A DNA stretch of 15,338 bases from an uncultured Gemmatimonadales bacterium. Lineage in GTDB: Bacteria; Gemmatimonadota; Gemmatimonadetes; Longimicrobiales; Gaopeijiaceae. The DNA is taken from NCBI GenBank assembly GCA_937983085.1, contig CALJKZ010000446.1, forward strand, positions 1-15,338, read 5' to 3'. This document shows positions 5,070 through 13,346 of this stretch, piece by piece (the first letter of the stretch is position 1; the number at the start of each line of letters is the position of its first letter). The translations under genes were made by a program, and so were the position numbers. The notes under the pieces are model-generated. The model was not told the origin of the DNA and ran no database searches. It was given only the letters and a program-made list of their open reading frames with translations.

Positions 5070-7462
5070 TGTCCTCACCGGCTGACCGACTGGTCACGCC
5101 TGTCGTCAAGCGCGAGCTTCGGAGTGCGGAGATCCCACAGATGTTCGGGGGATCGGCACCCGAGGCTCGTCGTCCGTTGCGCCCCGTGAAGGGTGCTCGA
5201 CAGGAGGCGATGGAGGAGGACGAGGACGGTCTGCTGGCGGGGGATGACGCGGCGGTTGAAGAGCAGGAAATGGACATCGAGGACATCCAGGCGATCCTCA
5301 CCGCCGAACTCGATGACGCGATCGAATACATCGACGGCGACGTGGCCGACTTCCGGGCCAAGGCGCTTCGCTACTACAAGGGCGACATCTCCGATGACGT
5401 GCCCGACGAGGAAGGCCGGTCGAAGGCCGTCCAGCGGGTGCAGCACGATGTCGTCATGCAGGTGCTTCCGGCGCTCGTGAAGATCTTCATGAGCGCCGAA
5501 CGCGTGCTGCGCTACATGCCGAACAAGGCCGACGCCGAGGAAGAGGCCGAGCAGCGCACCGCGATCGTGCACCACATCATGTTCGTGGAGAACGAGGGGT
5601 TCCTGGTGCTGTGGGAGGCGTTCAAGGACGCCCTCAACCTGCGCAGCGGGATCCTGACGTGGGGCATGGACGAGCGGCGCGAAGTCATGCGTGAGACGTA
5701 CTACGGCCTCACGCAGCAAGCCCTCATGGAACTCCTCGATGACGAGGAAGTCACCGACAGTGCCGTCGCCCAGGACGGCGAAGTCGAGATCCCGATCGAC
5801 CAGATCGACCAGATCGGGATGACGGAGATGGGGCCGGGCGTGCCAGTGCCCAACGGGGACGCCCCCCAAGCACCGCCTGCGGCGCCGCCACTGACTGCAC
5901 CGTCGGCCACCATCACCGTGCCCACCTACACGGTGAGCATCCGCCGCGAACGGGTGCGCAACCAGCCGGTCGTGTACGCCGTGCCCGGCGAAGAGTTCAT
6001 CCGCTCCCGGTCAGCACGGACCCTAGAGGACTCGCCGATCGTCGGGCGCCGTCGTCTCATGACGCGCAGTGATCTCGTCGCGATGGGGATCCCCGGCGAC
6101 TGGATCGACCAGTACAGCGGCATGGAAGGCGAGATCGGCTTCTACGAGAACGCCGAGTTGAGCGAGCGCGAGCCGGACAAGGATCAGCGCGTCGCCGAGT
6201 ACAACGAAGACCTGGCGCGGACGCTCTACACCGAGAGCTACATCCGCATCGACCGGGACGGGGACGGCATCGCCGAGTTGCTGAAGATCCCGTCGGTGGG
6301 CTGGTCGCACATGATTTGGGAGGATGGGATCGAGGATGCGGTGGACATCCCGTTCGCCATCCTGTGTCCGAATCCCGAGCCGCACCAGTTCGAGGGCGAG
6401 GGGATCTGCGACGACACGATGGACGCGCAGCGGATCATGTCGATGATCCTGCGTTCGACGCTCGACTCGCTCGCGCTGTCGATCCATCCGCGCACCGTCG
6501 CGAATCCGAACAAGGTCAACATCGCCGACGTGCTCAACACGGAGATCGGCGCCGTGATCCGCGCCGACGACGTGAACCAGGTCCGGCAGGATGTCACGCC
6601 GTTCGTCGGGCGCGACGGCCTGGTCATGCTCGATCACTGGCAGCAGATCGTCCAGAATCGCACGGGTGTTCTCGCACCGCCTGACCCCGAGAACTTGCAG
6701 TCCACGACGCGCAAGGCCGTCGATCTGTCCGAGCGGCAGGCGACGCAGCGCATCGAGTTGATCGCCCGCATCCTGGCCGAGACGGGGCTGAAGCGCCTCT
6801 TCCGGGGCATCCAGCGGATGCTCATGCGCTACCAGGATGTCGCGAAGATCGTCCGGCTGCGCGGCAAGTACGTCGAGGTTGACCCGCGTACGTGGAACAG
6901 CGAGATGGACGTGACGCTCGCGATCGGCCTCAACATGGGGACGATCGAGGAGCGGGCGGCGTTCCTCAAGGAAGTGCTGCTGGAGCAGAAGGCGCTCATC
7001 GAAACGCTCGGGATGGACAACCCGCTGGTCGATCTGCCGCGCTACCGCAACGTGCTCGGCAAGCTGTGCGAACTCGCGGGCTACGCCGACACCGACCAGT
7101 TCTTCAAGGAACTGCCGCCGAACTGGCAACCGCCCCCGCCGCAGCCCCCGCCCGAGAGCGACCAGGTGCAGGCGGCGAAGATCCTCGCGGCGAGTACGGC
7201 CGAGACCGAGAAGCTTCGTGCCGAACTGGAGCGAGAGAAGATGGCGGTCGAGCGCATGAAGATCGCGGCTGACTTCAACGCGAAGATCGCTGTCGCCGAG
7301 ATCAAGGAAGGCATCGACCGCGACAACGCGGCGCTGCATGCCGAAGTGCAGCAGATGATCGCGCGGCTGCGGGCGGACATCGAAGTCATGAAGACCGGGA
7401 TCTCGGCCGGGATGAAGATGGGCGAGCAGGCGGCACAGCCCCCGGCTGGAGGCACCGCATGA
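5069..7462 (+). CDS. Portal protein, P22/SU10-like
   Basis: The portal forms the dodecameric ring at one capsid vertex through which DNA passes. At 797 residues it is in the range of the large P22/SU10-type portals. The N-terminal 80 residues are variable and acidic (EEDEDGLL, EEQEMDIED). From about 80 the family core begins: a helix DDAIEYIDGDVADFRAKALRYYKG (81-104), then SKAVQRVQHDVVMQVLPALVKIF (118-140), where relatives have a similar strand-helix, and GFLVLWEAFKDALNLRSGIL (177-196). A Pro/Ala linker covers 256-280. IDRDGDGIAELL (394-405) is a hallmark of this family. Wing, stem and clip helices follow to about 680. A proline run (688-695) leads to a charged coiled coil (698-775) that would form the barrel inside the capsid. 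It overlaps the next gene by ATGA. Confidence 0.88.
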   Translation: MSSPADRLVTPVVKRELRSAEIPQMFGGSAPEARRPLRPVKGARQEAMEEDEDGLLAGDDAAVEEQEMDIEDIQAILTAELDDAIEYIDGDVADFRAKALRYYKGDISDDVPDEEGRSKAVQRVQHDVVMQVLPALVKIFMSAERVLRYMPNKADAEEEAEQRTAIVHHIMFVENEGFLVLWEAFKDALNLRSGILTWGMDERREVMRETYYGLTQQALMELLDDEEVTDSAVAQDGEVEIPIDQIDQIGMTEMGPGVPVPNGDAPQAPPAAPPLTAPSATITVPTYTVSIRRERVRNQPVVYAVPGEEFIRSRSARTLEDSPIVGRRRLMTRSDLVAMGIPGDWIDQYSGMEGEIGFYENAELSEREPDKDQRVAEYNEDLARTLYTESYIRIDRDGDGIAELLKIPSVGWSHMIWEDGIEDAVDIPFAILCPNPEPHQFEGEGICDDTMDAQRIMSMILRSTLDSLALSIHPRTVANPNKVNIADVLNTEIGAVIRADDVNQVRQDVTPFVGRDGLVMLDHWQQIVQNRTGVLAPPDPENLQSTTRKAVDLSERQATQRIELIARILAETGLKRLFRGIQRMLMRYQDVAKIVRLRGKYVEVDPRTWNSEMDVTLAIGLNMGTIEERAAFLKEVLLEQKALIETLGMDNPLVDLPRYRNVLGKLCELAGYADTDQFFKELPPNWQPPPPQPPPESDQVQAAKILAASTAETEKLRAELEREKMAVERMKIAADFNAKIAVAEIKEGIDRDNAALHAEVQQMIARLRADIEVMKTGISAGMKMGEQAAQPPAGGTA

Positions 7463-7776
7463 GGATGTGGGAACGGATCAAGCATCTGCTGCGTGATCGC
7501 ACGCGCAAGGAACAGCGGGATCTCGCCCTCAAGGCCGAGATGTGGCTGGAAGACGACGCGCTCGACACGGCGATTGCGAAGCTGCGGATGGACATCTATG
7601 ACCAGTGGCGCCAGTCCCGTGACCCCGAGACGCGGGAGCGGGCCTGGCTCATGAACTGGACAGTCGATGCGTTCATGGGTTATCTGTCGGGCATCGTCGC
7701 CAACGAACGGATCGAACAGGAGAATGAACGGCGGGCGGATGCCCGCACAGCGCAGGGCCAACCCGAACCTGAATGA
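7459..7776 (+). CDS. Small conserved portal-scaffold interval protein
   Basis: The 105-residue product starts at the ATG that overlaps the portal stop (ATGA). GGAGG lies eight bases upstream, inside the portal gene. It is predicted all-helical: a basic N-terminus (MRMWERIKHLLRDRTRKEQRD), a helix DDALDTAIAKLRMDIYDQW (32-50), and RDPETRERAWLMNWTVDAFMGYL (54-76). It ends in a charged tail. The pattern of D/E-x-A-x-x-x-L, then a W, then R-E-R-x-W and a D-A-F/L is one I have seen in short proteins next to portal genes of many uncultured phages; the family has no known function that I can name. It may help portal or scaffold assembly, by position. No membrane segment or catalytic motif is visible. 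Confidence 0.75.
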   Translation: MRMWERIKHLLRDRTRKEQRDLALKAEMWLEDDALDTAIAKLRMDIYDQWRQSRDPETRERAWLMNWTVDAFMGYLSGIVANERIEQENERRADARTAQGQPEPE

Positions 7777-7787
7777 GAGGCAGTACG

Positions 7788-9011
7788 ATGGCGAAGGAAT
7801 CCACGACCCCGGATGCCGGGAATGGATCAGCGCCCGAACGACCCGGCAGTTCGGCGGATCGCTTGGCGGCTGTGATCGGTGACATCGTTGACGTGGACGC
7901 GGGGAAGACCCCGCCCGACCGTGGCGAGCGGAACCGGACGCGGCACCAGGAGCGCAAGGCTCGCGAAGCCGAGCGTGAGATCGCCGACTCGGCGAAGTCC
8001 CGTGCGGAGCAGCGTCGGCTTGCGATGAAGGCAGCGGAGCGCGACGACGGCGACGACGAGGATGAGGACGACGAGGATGACGACTCCTTCCTGCTCGATG
8101 AGCGTGACGAGGAGGAAGAGGGCGACGAGGACGACGAGCGGCTGTCCGACGACGAGGACGAGGACGACGAGGACGCCGACGATGATGCGGAAGCGGATGA
8201 GGAAGAGGATGGAGACCGAGCCGGTAAGCAGACGCCCTCGAAGCAGGCTGCACAGCCGACGCCGGATTCGCTGCACGAAGTGACCCTTCCGGGTGGCGAG
8301 AAGGCGAAGGTGACGTACCAGGAGCTTCAGCGGGGCTACTCTCGCGAGCAGGACTACACGGTCAAGACGCAGCAGTTGGCAGGCGTGCGTGACCAGTACA
8401 AGGGTCTGATCGACCAGTTGGTCGGCTTCCTCGACTCGGCGGGTGCCGAAGAGGAGCCGGATTGGGCCAAGATCGCCGAAGAGGATCCGATCGGCGTCGC
8501 GAACATGCGGCTGGAGTTCCAGGCGCGGCAGCAGAAGCGCAAGGAGCAGTTGGCCGCAGCGAAGGATGAGCAGGAACGCCTTCGCGCCGAAGACGAAGAG
8601 AAGCTGTTGGCGAACTGGTCGCAGCACATCGCGGCCGAGAAGGCGAAGCTGCCCGAACTCATCCCGCAGTGGTCGGATGAGAAGATCGCCAAGGCCGAGA
8701 TCGCGATCATCAAGCGGCGGTTGGCAGAGGACTACGGCTTCACGGAGGAGGAGATCAAGCGGCTGTCGGATGCCCGCGCGATTGCCCTCATCCGCAAGGC
8801 GGTCCTCTACGACCAGATCAAGCGCAGTGGCAAGAACAAGATGAAGCCCATGCGTGTGCGGCCGAACCGTACGCTGCGGCCGGGCGCCCGATCGACGCGA
8901 GTCACGGGTGATCGGCGGAACCGGAAGATCGAGCGGGCGCGAGATCGCCTGCGACGCACCGGCTCCGACAAGGCAGCGGAGGAGTTCTTCGGCGAGGCGC
9001 TGGGCGACTAG
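7788..9011 (+). CDS. Capsid scaffolding protein
   Basis: Scaffold proteins co-assemble with the major capsid protein to set head size and leave before or during packaging. An upstream ATG at 7773 is in frame, but the ATG at 7788 has AGAGG (7776-7780) at good distance and is chosen, giving 407 residues. The N-terminal 80 residues are basic and helical. Residues 85-143 are almost entirely Asp and Glu (an acidic tract of about 60). Residues 163-200 hold a segment typical of such scaffolds (VTLPGGEKAKVTYQEL, then RGYSREQDYTVKTQQL). Residues 220-340 are a long charged coiled coil, and 350-400 are very basic, as expected for a part that contacts the capsid shell. It lies directly before the capsid gene, the usual order. 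Composition and context support the role; no enzyme motif is visible. Confidence 0.82.
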   Translation: MAKESTTPDAGNGSAPERPGSSADRLAAVIGDIVDVDAGKTPPDRGERNRTRHQERKAREAEREIADSAKSRAEQRRLAMKAAERDDGDDEDEDDEDDDSFLLDERDEEEEGDEDDERLSDDEDEDDEDADDDAEADEEEDGDRAGKQTPSKQAAQPTPDSLHEVTLPGGEKAKVTYQELQRGYSREQDYTVKTQQLAGVRDQYKGLIDQLVGFLDSAGAEEEPDWAKIAEEDPIGVANMRLEFQARQQKRKEQLAAAKDEQERLRAEDEEKLLANWSQHIAAEKAKLPELIPQWSDEKIAKAEIAIIKRRLAEDYGFTEEEIKRLSDARAIALIRKAVLYDQIKRSGKNKMKPMRVRPNRTLRPGARSTRVTGDRRNRKIERARDRLRRTGSDKAAEEFFGEALGD

Positions 9012-9024
9012 CTCAACGACCTTC

Positions 9025-9040
9025 TCGCGGAGATCGCCCA
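9025..9040 (+). promoter_or_regulatory. Major capsid gene ribosome site, near-copy of the portal leader
   Basis: TCGCGGAGAT-C-GCCCA stands immediately before the capsid ATG at 9041. It differs by one base from the leader of the portal gene (5054-5069). GGAG gives the ribosome site. A capsid gene needs strong translation, so a conserved leader is plausible. Confidence 0.5.
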
Positions 9041-10009
9041 ATGGCGAAGATTGCAAACACCGTGCAGACCTACGACCGAAAGGGTCTGCGCGAGGAACTG
9101 GCGGATCGGATCTACGACATCTCCCCGACGAAGACCCCGTTCATGTCGAACGCGGGTCGCGTCGGGGCCGAGTCCACCTTCCCCGAGTGGCAGGTGGATG
9201 AACTGGAGGCCGTGGACCCGGCCAACGCCCACGTCGAGGGCAACGACTTCACGTCGTTCGATTCGATCGGGGCCACGGTGCGTCTCGGGAACCGGACGCA
9301 GATCTCGGCCAAGACCATCATCGTCTCGCGCACGACCGAACGTGTGCGCAAGGCGGGTCGCAAGTCCGAGATGGGCTACCAGACCGTCCGGCGCACCAAG
9401 GCGCTGAAGCGTGACATCGAGACCATCGCGCTCGCGAACCAGGCGTCCAGCGCGGGCAACGGCACCACCGCCCGCTACACCGGCTCCTTCCCGGCGTTCC
9501 TCAAGACGAACGTCAGCAAGGCCGGTGACGGCACCAACCCGTCCTACACGACCGAGCCGAACGCGACGTACAGCGACGGCACGCCTCGGAACTTCGCCGA
9601 GTCGCAGGTCAAGACGGTCATGCAGTTGTGCTACGACAACGGTGGGGAGCCGACGACCGTCATGGTCGGGTCGGCGAACAAGATCAACTTCTCGTCCTTC
9701 GCCGGTATCGCCGAGATCCGCAAGGCCGTCGATGGTGACGGTGCTGCGACGATCATCGGCGCCGCCGACATCTACGTGAGCGACTTCGGGCGGCTGGCGA
9801 TCGTCCCGAACCGCTTCATGCGGGCGAAGGAGGCGATCTTCGTGGACTTCGACTACGTGAAGCTGGCCTTCCTCGATGACTTCGACATCGAGGATCTGGC
9901 GAAGACCGGCGACGCGAAGAAGAAGCTCATCATCTGCGAGTGGACCGTGAAGTGCCTCAACGAGAAGGCCCACGGGATCATCCGCGACCTCACCACGACG
10001 ATCAACTAA
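9041..10009 (+). CDS. Major capsid protein, SU10-like (DUF5309-like, HK97 fold)
   Basis: This 322-residue protein builds the icosahedral head. The family pattern is clear. Near the start are TYDRKGLREELADRIYDISP (10-29) and TKTPFMSNAG (30-39). EWQVDEL is at 49-55. An extended strand NRTQISAKTIIVSRTTERV is at 84-102 and a spine helix with RRTKALKRDIETIALANQ at 117-134. IYVSDFGRLAIVPNRFM is at 244-260, and the C-terminus holds EWTVKCLNEKAHGIIRDL (300-317). Length matches the family. There is no N-terminal scaffold or protease domain, in agreement with the separate scaffold gene upstream and with no protease gene in the window. The gene stands apart from its neighbours by 29 and 61 bases, unlike the overlapping genes around it, and a hairpin follows it. 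Confidence 0.92.
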   Translation: MAKIANTVQTYDRKGLREELADRIYDISPTKTPFMSNAGRVGAESTFPEWQVDELEAVDPANAHVEGNDFTSFDSIGATVRLGNRTQISAKTIIVSRTTERVRKAGRKSEMGYQTVRRTKALKRDIETIALANQASSAGNGTTARYTGSFPAFLKTNVSKAGDGTNPSYTTEPNATYSDGTPRNFAESQVKTVMQLCYDNGGEPTTVMVGSANKINFSSFAGIAEIRKAVDGDGAATIIGAADIYVSDFGRLAIVPNRFMRAKEAIFVDFDYVKLAFLDDFDIEDLAKTGDAKKKLIICEWTVKCLNEKAHGIIRDLTTTIN

Positions 10010-10031
10010 CCGATCGTCGGCATCCTGGCGG

Positions 10032-10053
10032 ACGGGCGTCTCGCGGCGCCCGT
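10032..10053 (+). other. GC-rich stem-loop after the capsid gene
   Basis: ACGGGCG (10032-10038), eight bases, CGCCCGT (10047-10053): a perfect 7-bp stem in the 61-base gap after the capsid stop. No T run follows, so it is at best a weak terminator. It could protect the capsid mRNA 3' end or lower expression of the following genes. Confidence 0.4.
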
Positions 10054-10070
10054 TCCGCACAGGAGGGCAC

Positions 10071-10397
10071 ATGCTTGACCGGCGTCTCCTCGAACACGAC
10101 CCGCTCACGGGCGAGACCGAGTATTACTGCTACGATGACGTGGAAGACACGTTCTCGATCGAGACGGTCGTGGACGTGGAACCACTCATCGAACTCAACA
10201 AGGCGCAGTTCAACGCGCAGGAGAAGCACACGCGGTGGGGCGACGGCGCCCGCGTGGCCTCCATCCCGTTGAGCATCTACTTCGAACTCAAGCGCAAGGG
10301 CATCCTCGATGACCCCGCCGAGATGACGAAGTGGCTCAACGACCCCGACAACCGCGTGTTCCGGACCCGTCCGGGGCGTGTGGTGGTGAAGAACTGA
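10071..10397 (+). CDS. Small conserved phage head protein, unknown function
   Basis: The 108-residue product has a strong ribosome site (AGGAGGG, 10061-10067). It begins MLDRRLLEHDPLTGETEYYC, has an acidic middle (YDDVEDTFSIETVVDVEP), then NKAQFNAQEKHTRWGDGARV, ASIPLSIYFELKRKGIL and KWLNDPDNRVFRTRPGRVVV at the end. The pattern NKA...R-W-GDG-RVASIPL-...-W-LND-DN--FRT--G-V is one that I recognise from short genes placed between the capsid and adaptor genes of many uncultured podovirus-like phages. That memory is unchecked. No function is established that I can name; a role as capsid-associated or head-completion protein is inferred from position. No membrane segment or catalytic motif is seen. 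Its stop is one base before the next ATG (TGACATG). Confidence 0.8.
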   Translation: MLDRRLLEHDPLTGETEYYCYDDVEDTFSIETVVDVEPLIELNKAQFNAQEKHTRWGDGARVASIPLSIYFELKRKGILDDPAEMTKWLNDPDNRVFRTRPGRVVVKN

Positions 10398-10398
10398 C

Positions 10399-11037
10399 AT
10401 GGCGACCCTCACGTCGTACGCGGAACTCGTCACGCAAGTCAACGCGTGGTGCCATCGCTCGGACATGAGCGCCCAGGTGCCCGTGTTCCTGCTGACGGTG
10501 GAAGAGACGTTGAACGACATCTTGCGAGTCCGCGAGATGATCGTGCGCGACGTGATCGTGGCGCCGAGCGCGGACGAGGCATACGAGCAGTTGCCGACCG
10601 ACTTCCTGGCGCTGCACTCGATCCGCTTCAACACCGATCCGGTGGTGAACCCGACGCCTGCGACGGCGCATTTCATCGAGGAGTTGCGGAAGCGGTTCAT
10701 GCACGCGGGCGGGACACCCCGGCACTACTGCATCGTCAACAACCAGATCTTGTTCGAGCGGATTCCGACGGGTTCGCCCGAACTGGAGATCAGCAGCTAC
10801 GTCAAGATCCCGGCGTTGAACGCGACCACGCAGACCTCGAACGGGATCTTGGAACGCTACCCGCTGCTGTACCTCTACGGGTGCCTGGCGGAAGCGCACA
10901 CGTTCCTCGACTACGATGCCCGTCTCGCGTCGTTCGCAGGCAAGTTCGCCGCCGCGATCGACACGGCCAATGGAGCGACGAAGGATGCCGAGCAGTCGCC
11001 GGGTCCACTCATCGCGCGTCCGAAGCGCTGGTTCTAG
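10399..11037 (+). CDS. Head-tail adaptor protein, SU10-like
   Basis: Adaptor proteins form a ring below the portal and join head to tail. The 212-residue product begins MATLTSYAELVTQVNAWCHR, with a helical N-terminal half: LTVEETLNDILRVREMIVRD at about 31-50 and, after a turn, YEQLPTDFLALHSIRF at 61-76. A beta-rich insert covers about 90-140 (YCIVNNQILFERIPTGSPEL, then ISSYVKIPALN). A C-terminal helical part (LERYPLLYLYGCLAEAHTFL) is near 154-173. The sequence P-DFL-L-SIRF followed by ELEISSYVKIP and Y-LLLYGCL-EA matches the adaptor family that accompanies SU10-type capsids. Position after the capsid gene fits. There are ten bases between its stop and the next start, with a GGGGG ribosome site in between. 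Confidence 0.8.
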   Translation: MATLTSYAELVTQVNAWCHRSDMSAQVPVFLLTVEETLNDILRVREMIVRDVIVAPSADEAYEQLPTDFLALHSIRFNTDPVVNPTPATAHFIEELRKRFMHAGGTPRHYCIVNNQILFERIPTGSPELEISSYVKIPALNATTQTSNGILERYPLLYLYGCLAEAHTFLDYDARLASFAGKFAAAIDTANGATKDAEQSPGPLIARPKRWF

Positions 11038-11046
11038 GGGGCACCG

Positions 11047-12519
11047 ATGGCTGACAACCTTCCTGGTACGCCGACGACGGAATGGCAGCGCCAGACACCG
11101 GGCGCGGCGGCGTCGCAGGGCATTCTTGACCAGGTGATCGCGCAGGCCGCAGCGGCAGCGGCAGCGGCGGCACAGGCGGCACAGGATGCCTCGGACGCGA
11201 CCGACCAGGCCACGGCCGCAGCGACGAGTGCGGGCAACGCGGAGTCGGCGGCGGTCGCGGCAGCGGCGAGCGCGTCATCGGCGAACACGTCAGCCGCAGC
11301 GGCAGCGGCGAGCGCAGCGGCGGCAGCGGCGGCAGCGGGGGAGTTGGGCGGCGCCGTCGCCGGGCAGATCCGCGTGTCGAAGGACGGTGGCCCGGCGAGC
11401 GTGGTGCAGAATGTCGATGTCGGCGCCGGGCTGTTCCTCAACGTCGTCGGCGACACGGCGTATGTGCGCACCGCCGTCGAACGCGGCGATGTCCAGATCG
11501 CGCCGGGCGCTATGACGGGCGGGCAGGTTGTCACCGGGACAATCGCGCTCGGGGCGCTCTCGGCGCTCCGGCGCATCGTCGCCTCGCACAAGGTGTGGCT
11601 GCGACTCTATGAGACCGCTGCTGACCGGACGGCCGATGCCGCGCGAGCGATGGACGCTGACCCGACGACACCGATCATCCTCGACATGATCCTCGTGAGT
11701 TCGCTAGATGAACTCGTGCGGGATGTCATGGCGTACAACGGCGACAACCCCGCCGTGAACGACATCTATTACTCGCTCAAGCTGCTGGAAGTCACGGGCG
11801 GTGCGAGCCAGTCGGCGTCCGATAGCGTGGCCGCAGGTGGTCCGACGGTTCTCTCGTCCACGACACCGACGGGTTCGCCGCAGGACTTCGATTACGAGTA
11901 CACGGGAACGGCTGCGGACTTCGAAGTGGACATCTACGGGCAGATCACGGCGGCGAATGGCACCGTGACGCCTCGTCCGCTCCGGACCAGCATTGACCTC
12001 GTGGATGACGTGTTCGAGATGTGGGTGGATCTCTACCGATTCTCGGTCGATCAGAACTCGGACTTCGGCGGGCTGATCTTCAACGTGCCGAATACGGCGA
12101 TCGGCAGCTACGACAATCGGGTGTTCTACTCACTGCTTGCCAGTCGCGCCAGCAACTCGACGGCGCACATCCGACTGCAATACACGGACTCGGAAGGGGA
12201 CACGTCGGTCATCGAGGAAGAACTGGACGTGTCGTTCGCCACGTCCACGGGCATTCGGCTTCGGATCGAAGTCAATGATCTCGATGTCACAGTGTACATG
12301 AGCGAGTTCGACACCGGGGCGAGCGAAGTGGAACTGTTCACGGCGACGCTGCCGGTGGATCTTCGCGACGGGAATCACAAGCGAGCCGGGGTCATGACCT
12401 ATCGGCAGTTGGCGAGCAGCGGCATCCATGTCGCGGCTTGGGCGTTCACTGCAACAGCGCCGAGTACCGTTGTGCCGACGGTGGACGTGACGCGCACTCG
12501 ACTGGAGGAAGCGGCATGA
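11047..12519 (+). CDS. Tail fibre-like protein with alanine-rich stalk and jelly-roll C-terminus
   Basis: The 490-residue protein looks like a virion fibre or spike. Residues 1-25 are a possible anchor. Residues 33-98 are almost entirely alanine with Ser, Asp and Gln at intervals (AQAAAAAAAAAQAAQDA), predicted to form a long helical trimer stalk. Residues 100-165 are beta-rich (GGAVAGQIRVSKDGGPASVV). Residues 165-250 contain HKVWLRLYETAADRTADAAR and AMDADPTTPI, a pattern I have seen in fibre-like proteins of uncultured phages (unchecked memory). Residues 280-475 alternate short strands and look like a laminin-G or concanavalin-type sandwich that may bind sugars. The stalk is encoded by a GCAGCG-type repeat prone to slippage. 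It follows the adaptor where many podoviruses have tail genes, and overlaps the next gene by ATGA. Host binding is inference. Confidence 0.65.
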   Translation: MADNLPGTPTTEWQRQTPGAAASQGILDQVIAQAAAAAAAAAQAAQDASDATDQATAAATSAGNAESAAVAAAASASSANTSAAAAAASAAAAAAAAGELGGAVAGQIRVSKDGGPASVVQNVDVGAGLFLNVVGDTAYVRTAVERGDVQIAPGAMTGGQVVTGTIALGALSALRRIVASHKVWLRLYETAADRTADAARAMDADPTTPIILDMILVSSLDELVRDVMAYNGDNPAVNDIYYSLKLLEVTGGASQSASDSVAAGGPTVLSSTTPTGSPQDFDYEYTGTAADFEVDIYGQITAANGTVTPRPLRTSIDLVDDVFEMWVDLYRFSVDQNSDFGGLIFNVPNTAIGSYDNRVFYSLLASRASNSTAHIRLQYTDSEGDTSVIEEELDVSFATSTGIRLRIEVNDLDVTVYMSEFDTGASEVELFTATLPVDLRDGNHKRAGVMTYRQLASSGIHVAAWAFTATAPSTVVPTVDVTRTRLEEAA

Positions 12520-13337
12520 GCCGTCCGACACAGGGCCAGGCATGGCCGCGTCTCATCGCGGACTTCGACCGGAACAGGTTGCTTCCGACCGGGGGCGACG
12601 CCGACCAGGTGCTCGTCAAGGCGTCGGCGCTCGATTACGACTCGTTGTGGGGTGACGATCAGACGGGCGGCGGTGGGGGCGGCAGTGTGTTCCCGATCGC
12701 GGCGCCATCTTCGCCACACGCGCTTGACGACGAGTTCGTGTCCGCGTCGCTCGATGCTGCATGGACGGTGGTCAACTCCCCCGCCGGGGCGACGATTGAC
12801 CCGGATTACGAAGGTTCCTGGTTGCGGGCGCAGATCCCTGCGGCGGCGACGGATGCCTATCAGATCCGGAAGGCGCTTGGCACGGTGTTTCAGGCGGGCA
12901 CACAAGCGTCCGTCACTTTCCGTGTCGCATTGCGCGGGTTCGAGCAGTATTGCCAGGGCGGTATTGAACTGTGGGAGACCACCGCACGCGACACTGGCCG
13001 CGTCGTGGGGATGCTGTGCACCGTGAACGGGACGAACACGACGATCGACTCCTTCAGTGCGAACAACAACTCCTTCAGCTACGGGGAAATCGGCGAAAGT
13101 CTTGCCAAGCCGCAGCAGCATTTGTGGCTGCATTTGCAGCGTAGCGCGGGGAACGTGTTCTCGCGGTACGCGAGCACGGATGGAGTGGGCTGGCGGCGGT
13201 TCCGCAATGATGGAAGTTGGACGTACGACTACAACTACCTGGTGGTCCGCATGTACGGGTCGAGCAGCGGTGGCTCACCGGACATGGAAGCACTGCTCGA
13301 CTTCGTGCGGTTCAACTGGCTCTTCATCCCGCAGTAA
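12516..13337 (+). CDS. Tail fibre-like protein with glycine linker and lectin-like C-terminus
   Basis: The start is the ATG overlapping the preceding stop (ATGA at 12516-12519), with GGAGG shortly upstream, giving 273 residues. The N-terminal module holds LLPTGGDADQVLVKASALDY followed by DSLW (residues 22-45). This is the tail-fibre signature in which a G-x-x-G-Q-V-L-x-K-x-S-x-x-D-Y-x-x-x-W pattern precedes a variable region. A GGGGGG linker is at 51-56. The rest (70-270) looks like a carbohydrate-binding jelly roll of the LamG/DUF1349 kind: DDEF-SASLDAAWTVV near the start, strands through FRVALRG and GIELWET, and FSRYASTDGVGWRRF near 215-229. It is probably a receptor-binding or decorated fibre subunit. 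Ten genome-order neighbours support a virion role. Sugar specificity cannot be read from sequence. Confidence 0.7.
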   Translation: MSRPTQGQAWPRLIADFDRNRLLPTGGDADQVLVKASALDYDSLWGDDQTGGGGGGSVFPIAAPSSPHALDDEFVSASLDAAWTVVNSPAGATIDPDYEGSWLRAQIPAAATDAYQIRKALGTVFQAGTQASVTFRVALRGFEQYCQGGIELWETTARDTGRVVGMLCTVNGTNTTIDSFSANNNSFSYGEIGESLAKPQQHLWLHLQRSAGNVFSRYASTDGVGWRRFRNDGSWTYDYNYLVVRMYGSSSGGSPDMEALLDFVRFNWLFIPQ

Positions 13338-13346
13338 GGGGCGACG

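Noticed and set aside
6023..7339. Long leftward frame (about 438 codons) opposite the portal gene
   Set aside because: Long antisense frames are expected where codons end in G or C. The product is Arg/Leu/Val/Asp-rich with no domain, and the portal frame on the other strand has family motifs.
7081..10108. Long leftward frames opposite the scaffold and capsid genes
   Set aside because: They are antisense shadows: the acidic scaffold read backwards gives valine/leucine-rich strings that look hydrophobic but have no known family. The capsid frame is clear.
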